This document shows, piece after piece, positions 31,616 to 40,575 of a stretch of 64,000 bases of DNA (position 1 is its first letter; the number at the start of each line of letters is the position of its first letter). The notes below the pieces were generated by a model, which was given only the letters and a program-made list of their open reading frames with translations, did no database searches and had not been told where the DNA came from. A program made the position numbers and the translations under genes. The stretch comes from Actinomycetota bacterium (GTDB taxonomy: Bacteria > Actinomycetota > Thermoleophilia > Solirubrobacterales > Solirubrobacteraceae): contig JAFDWH010000026.1 in assembly GCA_018268595.1 (NCBI GenBank), forward strand, positions 62,001-126,000. Direction: 5' to 3'.

Positions 31616-32052
31616 GGGAGGGCTCCGAGGTCGATGGCAATGATGCCCTTCGCCTGACCGGTATCGCGGTCGCGCTGGAAATAGTCGAGGAAGGTTGTCC
31701 CGGCTGGCTCGGCGGCAGTCTCTGCCGGGAACAGCTCGCCGCCGTAGCGGGCTTTCTGCGCGGCGCGGCGGTTGCTGAAGTCGAGCAGCTCGCGATCGAG
31801 GCGACCGGCGTCGACGCCTGCGATCTCCCAGCAGGCATCGAAGTCGCCGGGAACCTCCTCGGCGGTCACGAAGCTGCCGTCGAGGTGCGCGGCTTGACAG
31901 CCGGCGTGCTTGAGCGAGCGCAGCGCGTCGAGGAGGCCGTCGAGCAGGTCGCGGCGACGGGGGTTGGTGGCGTAACGGGTCACGATCTCGTCCCAACTCG
32001 CCGGGTGGAGCCCCGGCGGGAGATTACCTCCGGCATCGAATGCCGGAATCAC
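31612..32052 (-). CDS. DUF6932-like, minimal nucleotidyltransferase-fold protein (putative toxin)
   Basis: 146 aa. The segment LDGSFVTAEEVPGDFDACWE has the nucleotidyltransferase signature G-S-x(9)-D-x-D, and WDEIVTRYATNPRRRDLLDGLLDAL precedes it as the usual first helix. The C-terminal half includes TFLDYFQRDRDTGQAKGIIAIDLG. This matches small proteins annotated DUF6932, often beside a helix-turn-helix gene. I infer an AMP- or nucleotide-transferring toxin neutralised by the XRE protein; no experiment that I know settles this. The start is GTG 32052. It lies just downstream of glnA on the same strand. Confidence 0.65.
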   Translation of the reverse strand: MIPAFDAGGNLPPGLHPASWDEIVTRYATNPRRRDLLDGLLDALRSLKHAGCQAAHLDGSFVTAEEVPGDFDACWEIAGVDAGRLDRELLDFSNRRAAQKARYGGELFPAETAAEPAGTTFLDYFQRDRDTGQAKGIIAIDLGALP

Positions 32053-32090
32053 GACCCAATCCTAGCGTTGTGTTGTTCCTCCGGCAAACA

Positions 32091-32174
32091 GCTGAATGCT
32101 GCCAAAACGCGCCGAAGACCGACGAAAGCCCTGCATTTGCAGGGCTTTCGCACAACGTCCGAGGCGGCGCGAGC

Positions 32175-32177
<3 letters not shown>
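32091..32177. repeat. glnA-associated copy of the dispersed repeat with perfect hairpin
   Basis: ATGCTGCCAAAACGCGCC, then the hairpin GAAAGCCCTGCA-TT-TGCAGGGCTTTC (32124-32149), then CGAGGCGGCGCGAGCC up to the glnA stop. The hairpin lies 25 bases past the glnA stop and is very likely its terminator. Copies R1 and R2 share this whole segment, including the last glnA bases, which makes the glnA 3' end the probable source. Confidence 0.6.
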
Positions 32178-34331
<2,154 letters not shown>

Positions 34332-34543
34332 GGACGGGTTTCCCTCTCGGTGTGTTTCCGTGCGGAGCGAGCGTATGAAGGCGGCGGCGTTGCGGCACTA
34401 TCCGCATGTCCAAAGGAACGCCTGCGCGCTCCGCCCGCCGTCGAGGCAGGGTCCCGCAGACTTTCCCTCGCGCGGGACTATAAGGGCCGGCCGCTTCCCC
34501 ACGTGACGGAACGCTCCTGAGCGGGCCGTGGCGAAAGGCGCGC

Positions 34544-34575
34544 CGCGATCTCTCGCCATCTGGCCAAAGATCGCG
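34544..34575. promoter_or_regulatory. Inverted repeat between glnN and amtB
   Basis: CGCGATCT (34544-34551) and AGATCGCG (34568-34575) are perfect complements with a 16-bp spacer, 50 bp upstream of the amtB start. It is a candidate site for a nitrogen regulator. It does not match the GlnR or AmtR consensus that I know. Elsewhere in the 293-bp intergenic region I see only a possible TATAAG box near 34480. Confidence 0.4.
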
Positions 34576-34624
34576 CGCGTTCACTGGCGCAGACTCGCCG
34601 CAGTCCCGTCAACCAGGAGGGAAT

Positions 34625-36088
34625 ATGAAGCGGACGACGATCATCTGCGCCAGCGTGACGGCGCTCGTCGCCTTGATGCTCTTGCCGACCGTCGCGTCGG
34701 CTGACACGTTCGACGCAGCCAGCGCCGGCAGACTCGCCGACTCCGTCGGAATCAACTCGATGTGGGTGATCGTCGCGGGCGTCCTCGTGATGCTCATGCA
34801 GGCGGGCTTCGCGTTCCTCGAGATCGGCTTCTCGCGCGGCAAGAACGCAGGCACGGTGGTGGCGAAGGTGCTGATGAACTTCTCGATCGCCGGCCTCGCC
34901 TACTGGGCGGTCGGCTTCGCGTTCGCGTTCGGCGCGGGCGACATCATCGGGCACACCGGCTACTTCCTGCACGATTTCGGCGACCCGCAGAAGGCGTTCC
35001 CGATCATGGGCGCCTCGGACGCGACCGTCGAGGCGAAGTGGTTCTTCCAGTTCGTCTTCTGCGCCGTCTCGCTGGCGATCGTGTGGGGCACCACGCTCGA
35101 GCGCATCAAGTTCGGCGTCTACGCGATCTACGCCGTGATCTTCGCGGCGGTCATCTACCCGATCGGCTCGCACTGGGTGTTCGGCGGCGGCTGGCTGCAG
35201 TCGAACCTCGGCATGCAGGACTTCGCCGGCTCGACCGCGGTCCACCTGATCGGCGCGACCGGCGCGCTCGCCGCGCTGCTGCACCTCGGTCCGCGGCGCG
35301 GCAAGTACGGCCCCGACGGCAGACCGCGGCCGATCCCCGGCCACAACATGCCGCTGTTCGGCCTGTCGATCTTCATCCTCTGGTTCGGCTGGTTCGGCTT
35401 CAATCCGGGCTCGACGCTCAACGCGCTCGACGGCCGCTTCACCGAAGTCGTCGTCACGACGCAGCTCGCGGCCTGCGCCGGCGTGCTGACCGCGATCGTC
35501 ACCTCGCGGATCATGATGAAGACGATCGACATCGGCATGGCGGGCAACGGCGCGATCGCCGCGCTCGTCGCGATCACGGCCGGCTCGGGCTACGTCGTGC
35601 CGTGGGCCGCGGTCGTGATCGGCGCGGTCGCCGGCGTGCTCGTCGTCGTCGCGGTGCTCGCGATCGACAAGAAGCTCGACGACCCGGTCGGCGCGCTCTC
35701 CGCGCACGGCTTGGCGGGCGTCTGGGGCACGCTCGCGTGCGGGCTGTTCACGAGCCCCGCGCTGGCGAAGTTCAACACGGTCGGCGACGGCGGCCTCGTC
35801 TACACCGGCTCGTTCCACCAGCTCGGCGTCCAGGCGCTTGGCGTGGTGGTCGTGTTCGCGTTCGTGTTCGTCGCCAGCTACGTCGTCTTCGGCGTCATCA
35901 AGGCCACGTACGGCCTGCGCGTCAGCGCCGAGGAGGAGGACGCCGGCCTCGACATCTCCGAGCACGGCATGTACGGCTACCCGGAGCAGTTCATCCCGGC
36001 GCCCGAGCTGATCGGCGTGGGTCCGGTGCAGCGCCCGGTCGGCGCGACCGCGACGTCCGGCCTCAACCCCACGGAGGTGCCGGCATGA
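34625..36088 (+). CDS. amtB: Ammonium transporter Amt
   Basis: 487-aa membrane channel protein. A cleavable signal-like start (MKRTTIICASVTALVALMLL..ASA) is followed by about eleven helices. The pore histidines lie in VHLIGATGALAALLHLG (near 215) and in SAHGLAGVWGTLACGLF. FEIGF-type, NPGSTL and GKNAGTVVAK segments are typical. The AGGAGGG site is ideally spaced before ATG 34625. The stop overlaps glnK (ATGA), the universal arrangement in which GlnK plugs the AmtB pore when nitrogen is plentiful. Confidence 0.93.
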   Translation: MKRTTIICASVTALVALMLLPTVASADTFDAASAGRLADSVGINSMWVIVAGVLVMLMQAGFAFLEIGFSRGKNAGTVVAKVLMNFSIAGLAYWAVGFAFAFGAGDIIGHTGYFLHDFGDPQKAFPIMGASDATVEAKWFFQFVFCAVSLAIVWGTTLERIKFGVYAIYAVIFAAVIYPIGSHWVFGGGWLQSNLGMQDFAGSTAVHLIGATGALAALLHLGPRRGKYGPDGRPRPIPGHNMPLFGLSIFILWFGWFGFNPGSTLNALDGRFTEVVVTTQLAACAGVLTAIVTSRIMMKTIDIGMAGNGAIAALVAITAGSGYVVPWAAVVIGAVAGVLVVVAVLAIDKKLDDPVGALSAHGLAGVWGTLACGLFTSPALAKFNTVGDGGLVYTGSFHQLGVQALGVVVVFAFVFVASYVVFGVIKATYGLRVSAEEEDAGLDISEHGMYGYPEQFIPAPELIGVGPVQRPVGATATSGLNPTEVPA

Positions 36089-36453
36089 AGCTCGTCGTCG
36101 CATACATCCGCCACGAGGCGTTCGAGCCGATCCGCCAGGAGCTGCTCGAGCTGGGCTTCCCCTCGATGTCGATCACCGAGGTCAAGGGGTCGGGGCGGCA
36201 GAAGGGCATCACCGAGCAGTACCGCGGCTCGTCGGTGACGAACTACCTGCGGCCGAAGATCAAGATCGAGTGCGTGGTCGCCTCCGGCGACGTGCAGACG
36301 ATCGTCGACTCGATCCTGCGCCACGCGCGCACCGGGTCGATCGGCGACGGGAAGATCTTCGTGCTGCCGGTCGAGCAGTCGTACCGGATCCGCACCGGCG
36401 AGTCGGGGGAGGAGACGCTCCAGTCCCACCCCGACGCGGCGGCGGCGCTCTGA
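36085..36453 (+). CDS. glnK: P-II signalling protein GlnK lacking Tyr51
   Basis: 122 aa with the complete P-II fold: MKLVVAYIRHEAFEPIRQEL, the T-loop entry EVKGSGRQKG (residues 32-41), Y46-R47-G48-S49-S50, PKIKIECVV, and the ATP/ADP site GKIFVLPVEQSYRIRTGE. The residue aligned with the uridylylated or adenylylated Tyr51 of other P-II proteins is Val. Ser49, the site phosphorylated in cyanobacteria, is present. The protein should therefore respond to ATP/ADP and 2-oxoglutarate directly, without the usual tyrosine modification (inference). It is translationally coupled to amtB. Confidence 0.92.
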   Translation: MKLVVAYIRHEAFEPIRQELLELGFPSMSITEVKGSGRQKGITEQYRGSSVTNYLRPKIKIECVVASGDVQTIVDSILRHARTGSIGDGKIFVLPVEQSYRIRTGESGEETLQSHPDAAAAL

Positions 36454-36458
36454 GTTAC

Positions 36459-36487
36459 GCGGCGGCGGTCTCCGGGGCCGCCGCCGC
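36459..36487 (+). terminator. Hairpin terminator of amtB-glnK
   Basis: GCGGCGGCGG (36459-36468) pairs perfectly with CCGCCGCCGC (36478-36487) around a 9-nt loop, five bases after the glnK stop. There is no T tract, which is common at this GC content. Confidence 0.65.
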
Positions 36488-36539
36488 GCCCCTCTCGGCT
36501 CCGGCGTCGTAATGACGGGCGGCGCCGGTTCCGTGCACC

Positions 36540-36577
36540 GTGGGGGTCCGTGGCGCTTCGGCGCGGCGGGCCCCCAC
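36540..36577. terminator. Second hairpin between glnK and the convergent lipoprotein gene
   Basis: GTGGGGGTCCG (36540-36550) and CGGGCCCCCAC (36567-36577) pair over 11 bp with one G-T pair. It begins nine bases beyond the stop of the leftward lipoprotein gene and probably terminates that transcript. Confidence 0.55.
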
Positions 36578-36586
36578 GCGTTGCAG

Positions 36587-37198
36587 CTACCGCGCGACCT
36601 CGACGATTCTGCCGTCGCGCGTGACGTGCACCTGCGGCGGCGTGCCGCTCACGTCCACGCTGAACGAGCCGCGCGCCGCGCCGCCGTCCGCGAGCCGCAG
36701 CCGCGAGCTGCCGCCGGTCGAGCCGGTCAGCTGGTAGCGCAGCGTGTAGCGGCCGGCTCTCACCGGCACGACGTGCCACGCGAAGCTGCGCGTCGCGTGC
36801 GGCCTGATCGGCCCGAGCGCCCACGTGTTCGCGTAGGCGGTGTCGCCGCTCACCGGGCTCTCGTCGACGACCCACACCGGCCGCGAGCGCGACGCGAGCG
36901 CGGACCCGTCGAGCGACGCGCCGAAGGCCTGCACGCCCGCCCCGTCCGAGGCGCTGCCGGTCTCGATCGTCGCGGCGACGTCGGGGATCGTGCGCGCGCT
37001 CTCGTTGCGCACGTCGATGCGCAGGACGACGTGCTGCGCGAGCAGCTGTCTGGCCGGGAAGGAGCTGACCGGGATCGCGACCGAGTAGCTGGCGGCGGTC
37101 TCGGAGGGGCCGTTCGACCCGCCGCAGCCGGCGAGTGCGAGCGCGACAGCCGCGGCGGCTGCCGTGGCGCCTCGGACGATGGGCTTGCTGCCGGGCAC
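36587..37198 (-). CDS. Secreted lipoprotein
   Basis: 203 aa. The signal sequence ends in the lipobox ALAGCGG (Cys near 25), so the mature protein is lipid-anchored outside the membrane. The rest is beta-strand-rich with alternating hydrophobic residues (LLAQHVVLRIDVRNESARTIPDVAATIE, RAGRYTLRYQLTG), like an immunoglobulin/CARDB-type domain. Function unknown. It is divergent from the mce operon, with 210 bp between, and may share its control region. Confidence 0.7.
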   Translation of the reverse strand: MPGSKPIVRGATAAAAAVALALAGCGGSNGPSETAASYSVAIPVSSFPARQLLAQHVVLRIDVRNESARTIPDVAATIETGSASDGAGVQAFGASLDGSALASRSRPVWVVDESPVSGDTAYANTWALGPIRPHATRSFAWHVVPVRAGRYTLRYQLTGSTGGSSRLRLADGGAARGSFSVDVSGTPPQVHVTRDGRIVEVAR

Positions 37199-37240
37199 GG
37201 CGGCGCGAACATAGCACGGCGCACGCGGGGGTCCGCCGGT

Positions 37241-37295
37241 AAGGGAACGGCGTCTATTGCCGATAGGAACGGTATATAGACCTGCGTGTTCCCTT
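37241..37295 (+). promoter_or_regulatory. Nested inverted repeats and ECF-like promoter upstream of the mce operon
   Basis: Outer arms AAGGGAAC (37241-37248) and GTTCCCTT (37288-37295), and inner arms GTCTAT (37252-37257) and ATAGAC (37276-37281), are each perfect. The inner region also contains TATATA (37273-37278). Read as an extracytoplasmic sigma promoter, GGAAC (37266-37270) - 17 bp - GTT (37288-37290) fits the classic spacing. This is the only structured element in the 210-bp gap before the permease gene. Whether it acts as promoter, operator or RNA hairpin cannot be decided from sequence. Confidence 0.45.
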
Positions 37296-37408
37296 CACAG
37301 AAGCTCAACGGTTCACGTTTGGCATGCGCAACTTTCGTGCCATACCCTGTCCGTTCGGAGGCGCTATTCCGGCGCCATCCGTGACGTCCCACAGGAGGAC
37401 TTGAGGAG

Positions 37409-38215
37409 ATGGTCCGAGCAGTCGCCGACCGCGCGTTCGTGCCGACGCGCAACACGCTCGAGGAGATCGGCGACATGATCATCCTCACGGGCAAGACGGT
37501 GGTCTCGGCCCTGCGCCCGCCGTATCCGTACGGCGGGGAGTTCGTGTCGCAGTTCCTGTTCGCGCTGAAGCTGTGCTGGTTCCCGCTGCTGGTGACGACG
37601 CTCGTCGCCTCCTATGCCGCTCCGGGGCTCCAAGCGGCGAACTTCCTGATCCTGTTCGGCGCGCTCGACCGCATGGGCGGCTTCTTCGTGCTCGCCGTGA
37701 TCCGCGAGTTCGCGCCGATCTTCTGCGGCATCATCGTCGCGGGCGTCGCCGGCACCGCGATCTGCGCCGACCTCGGTGCGCGCAAGATCCGCGAGGAGCT
37801 CGACGCGCTGCAGGTGCTCGGCGTCGACCCGGTCAAGAACCTCGTCGTGCCGCGCTTCCTCGCGCTGATGCTCGTGACCGGCCTGTTCGACGTCTTCGCG
37901 ATCTTCGCCGGGCTCGCCGGCGGGCTGCTCGCGAACGCCGTGAACGGCGGCGCCAGCGGGCACTTCTTCGCGACGTTCCTCGCCAACGCCAACACGACGG
38001 ACCTGTGGGGCTCGGTCGTCAAGTGCACGCTCTACGGGGCCGTCACCGCGATCGTCTGCTGTTACAAGGGGATGACCGCGTCCGGCGGCGCGGAGGGCGT
38101 GGGGCGCGCGGTCAACCAGGCGGTCGTGATGACGTTCCTGCTGATCGCGGCGACCGACTACGTCTTCACCCAGACGCTGCTGGCCACCCATCCGGAGATC
38201 AACATCATCCGCTGA
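37409..38215 (+). CDS. MlaE/YrbE-type permease of the mce operon
   Basis: 268 aa with five or six membrane helices (ALKLCWFPLLVTTLVASYA, FFVLAVIREFAPIFCGIIVAGVAGTA, FLALMLVTGLFDVFAIFAGL, and others). The family motif VIREFAPIFCGIIVAGVAGTAICADLGARKIREELDALQVLGVDP is present in order, including the coupling-helix E-E-L-D-A-L. Paired AGGAGG..GAGGAG ribosome sequences precede ATG 37409. This is the membrane core of a lipid transporter. Mycobacterial mce operons have two YrbE genes; here only one is seen, so a homodimer as in MlaE is likely. Confidence 0.9.
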   Translation: MVRAVADRAFVPTRNTLEEIGDMIILTGKTVVSALRPPYPYGGEFVSQFLFALKLCWFPLLVTTLVASYAAPGLQAANFLILFGALDRMGGFFVLAVIREFAPIFCGIIVAGVAGTAICADLGARKIREELDALQVLGVDPVKNLVVPRFLALMLVTGLFDVFAIFAGLAGGLLANAVNGGASGHFFATFLANANTTDLWGSVVKCTLYGAVTAIVCCYKGMTASGGAEGVGRAVNQAVVMTFLLIAATDYVFTQTLLATHPEINIIR

Positions 38216-38243
38216 TGCCCGCGCTCGCCGACAGGAGGACGAC

Positions 38244-39230
38244 GTGACCCCCTCGGACTACGACCGCGATCGGATCGAGGAGGAGGAGCCGCGGGCGGAG
38301 GTCGAGCCCGACGTCGAGCGCGACGCGTACGACGACGAGCCCTACGAGGACGACTTCGAGCCGCTCGACGATCCGCACGTGTCGGTCGTCTCGGAGCCGG
38401 CACCGCGCGGCGCCGCCGACGGCGACGAGGACGAGTTCCAGTACCACAGCGAGGCGCACCACGCGGTCGAAGGCGCCGAGGTCGCGATCCAGTTCATCGA
38501 CGTGCACAAGGCGTTCGGCCGCAACCGCGTGCTGCGTGGCCTGAACCTCGGAATCCCCGAGGGCCAGATCTCGATGATCCTTGGGCCGTCCGGCACCGGC
38601 AAGTCCGTCTGCATCAAGCACATGGTCGGCCTGTTGTACCCCGACAGCGGGGACATCCTCATCGAGGGCGACTCGGTCCCGAGCATGCCCGACGACGAGC
38701 TGTTCGAGATGCGCAAGAAGTTCGGCGTGCTGTTCCAGGACGGCGCGCTGTTCGGCTCGATGAACCTGTACGACAACGTCGCCTTCCCCTTGCGCCAGCA
38801 CACCGACAAGGGCGAGGACGAGATCGCCGAGATCGTCAATCGGCGCCTCCAGGAGGTCGGCCTCGCCGACTCGCCCGACAAGATGCCGAACGAGCTGTCC
38901 GGCGGGATGCGCAAGCGTGCCGGCTTCGCGCGTGCGCTGGTGCTCGACCCGCGCATCGTCCTGTTCGACGAGCCCGACTCCGGCCTCGACCCGGTGCGCA
39001 CGGCGCTGCTGTGCGAGCTGATCAAGGAGGTCCACCAGGAGAACGGCGGGACCTACGTCGTGATCACGCACGACATCATGAGCGCGCGTCGCGTGGCCGA
39101 GTTCATCGCCGTGCTGTGGCGCGGGCGGATCGTCGAGTCCGGGCCCGCGCAGGAGCTGTTCAACTCCGGCAACCCGTTCGTGCGGCAGTTCCTCACGGGG
39201 GAGTCCAGCGGACCGCTCGGGATGGAGTGA
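38244..39230 (+). CDS. MlaF/Mkl-type ABC ATPase with acidic N-terminal extension
   Basis: 328 aa. The ATPase core runs from about residue 75: Walker A ILGPSGTGKSV, Q-loop VLFQDGALF, signature LSGGMRKRAGFARAL, Walker B RIVLFDEPDSGLDPV, and the switch histidine in VITHD. The first 70 residues are strikingly acidic (IEEEEPRAEVEPDVERDAYDD and more) and absent from MlaF, so they are probably disordered and perhaps regulatory. It powers the permease encoded just upstream. In mycobacteria the ATPase (Mkl) is encoded away from mce loci; here it is inside the operon. The start is GTG 38244. Confidence 0.9.
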   Translation: MTPSDYDRDRIEEEEPRAEVEPDVERDAYDDEPYEDDFEPLDDPHVSVVSEPAPRGAADGDEDEFQYHSEAHHAVEGAEVAIQFIDVHKAFGRNRVLRGLNLGIPEGQISMILGPSGTGKSVCIKHMVGLLYPDSGDILIEGDSVPSMPDDELFEMRKKFGVLFQDGALFGSMNLYDNVAFPLRQHTDKGEDEIAEIVNRRLQEVGLADSPDKMPNELSGGMRKRAGFARALVLDPRIVLFDEPDSGLDPVRTALLCELIKEVHQENGGTYVVITHDIMSARRVAEFIAVLWRGRIVESGPAQELFNSGNPFVRQFLTGESSGPLGME

Positions 39231-39237
39231 CGCCTCG

Positions 39238-40575
39238 ATGACGATCGCCCGCGGCGCCGTGCTCGGCGCGTTGATCGCCGTGGTCGCCGTGGTCGCGATC
39301 CTCGTGCTCTCCAACGGCGGCGGCGCGCAGTACAAGCTGATCTTCCAGAACGCGGGCCAGCTCGTGAAGGGCGACGACGTGCAGATCGGCGGCCGGCGCG
39401 TGGGCGGCGTCACCGACATCCTGCTGACGAACGACAACCAGGCCGAGGTCGTCGTCAGCGTCGACAAGCCCTACGCGCCGCTGCACGAGGGCACGACGGC
39501 GACGATTCGCCTGACCTCGCTGTCGGGCGTCGCGAACCGCTACGTCGCGCTCTCGCCGGGGCCGAACAACGCGCCGAAGATCAAGGACGGCGGACAGCTC
39601 GGCGTCGAGCAGACGACCTCGGTCGTCGACCTCGACCAGCTCTTCAACACGCTCGACCCGAGAACGCGCCGCGGCCTGCAGCAGTTCATCCAGGGCTCGG
39701 CGACGCAGTACGAGGGCCAGGGCGCGAACGTGAACGCCTCCGCCAAGTACTTCAACCCGTTCCTGTCTACGACCGACCAGCTCGTGAAGGAGATCGCGCG
39801 CGACCAGACGACGCTCGAGCAGGCGATCGTTGCGGGCGCGAGCGTGACCGGCGCGCTTGCTCAGCGCGCACCGCAGCTGACCTCGCTGGTGACGAACCTG
39901 AACGGGATGATGGGCGCGATCGCGGCCCAGAACGGCTCGCTCTCGCAGGCGCTCGCGGTGCTGCCCGACACGCTGCGGCAGGGCAACTCGACGTTCGTCG
40001 ACCTGCGCTCGACGCTCGACGACCTCGACCCGCTGCTGGCCGCCTCGAAGCCGGCCGCGGCCGTGTTGCCGAGATTCTTCCGGGAGTTCACGCCGCTGCT
40101 GAACGCGTCGGTGCCGACGTTCCAGAACCTCAGCGCGATCGTGCACCAGCCCGGCGCGTTCAACGACGCGACCGACGCGGTGCAGCACCTGCCGGAGCTG
40201 CAGCGGATCGGCAGCCAGGCGTTCGGCAGCTCGATCACCGCGATGCGCAAGGGCCAGCCGGTGATCGACTTCCTGCGGCCGTACTCGCCCGACCTCGTCG
40301 GCTGGTTCCGCGACTTCGGCCAGTCGGCCGCCAACTACGACGCGAACGGCCACTACGCGCGCGTGATGCCGATGTTCGGCGCGTTCAGATACGTCGCGAA
40401 CAGCTCGGGCGGCTCGCTCGAGCCGGTGCCGCCGTCGCAGCGGCTCGCCGACCTCAGAAGCGGCTTCACGCGCCGCTGCCCGGGCGCCGCCAGCCAGCCG
40501 CGGCCCGACGGCTCGAACCCGTACGTGCCGGCCGGCTTCGACTGCAACCCCGCGGACGTGCCGCCCGGCCCATGA
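39238..40575 (+). CDS. MCE-family protein 1
   Basis: 445 aa. One N-terminal membrane anchor (GAVLGALIAVVAVVAILVL), then the MCE domain (YKLIFQNAGQLVKGDDVQIGGRRVGGVTDI, residues 30-60, to YVALSPGP), then a long helical region (residues 130-370) that in related proteins forms the shaft of a lipid tunnel. The C terminus has cysteines (RRCPGAAS, FDCNPAD) that may form a disulfide outside. It starts seven bases after the ATPase stop; its stop overlaps the next MCE gene. Substrate lipid unknown. Confidence 0.9.
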   Translation: MTIARGAVLGALIAVVAVVAILVLSNGGGAQYKLIFQNAGQLVKGDDVQIGGRRVGGVTDILLTNDNQAEVVVSVDKPYAPLHEGTTATIRLTSLSGVANRYVALSPGPNNAPKIKDGGQLGVEQTTSVVDLDQLFNTLDPRTRRGLQQFIQGSATQYEGQGANVNASAKYFNPFLSTTDQLVKEIARDQTTLEQAIVAGASVTGALAQRAPQLTSLVTNLNGMMGAIAAQNGSLSQALAVLPDTLRQGNSTFVDLRSTLDDLDPLLAASKPAAAVLPRFFREFTPLLNASVPTFQNLSAIVHQPGAFNDATDAVQHLPELQRIGSQAFGSSITAMRKGQPVIDFLRPYSPDLVGWFRDFGQSAANYDANGHYARVMPMFGAFRYVANSSGGSLEPVPPSQRLADLRSGFTRRCPGAASQPRPDGSNPYVPAGFDCNPADVPPGP

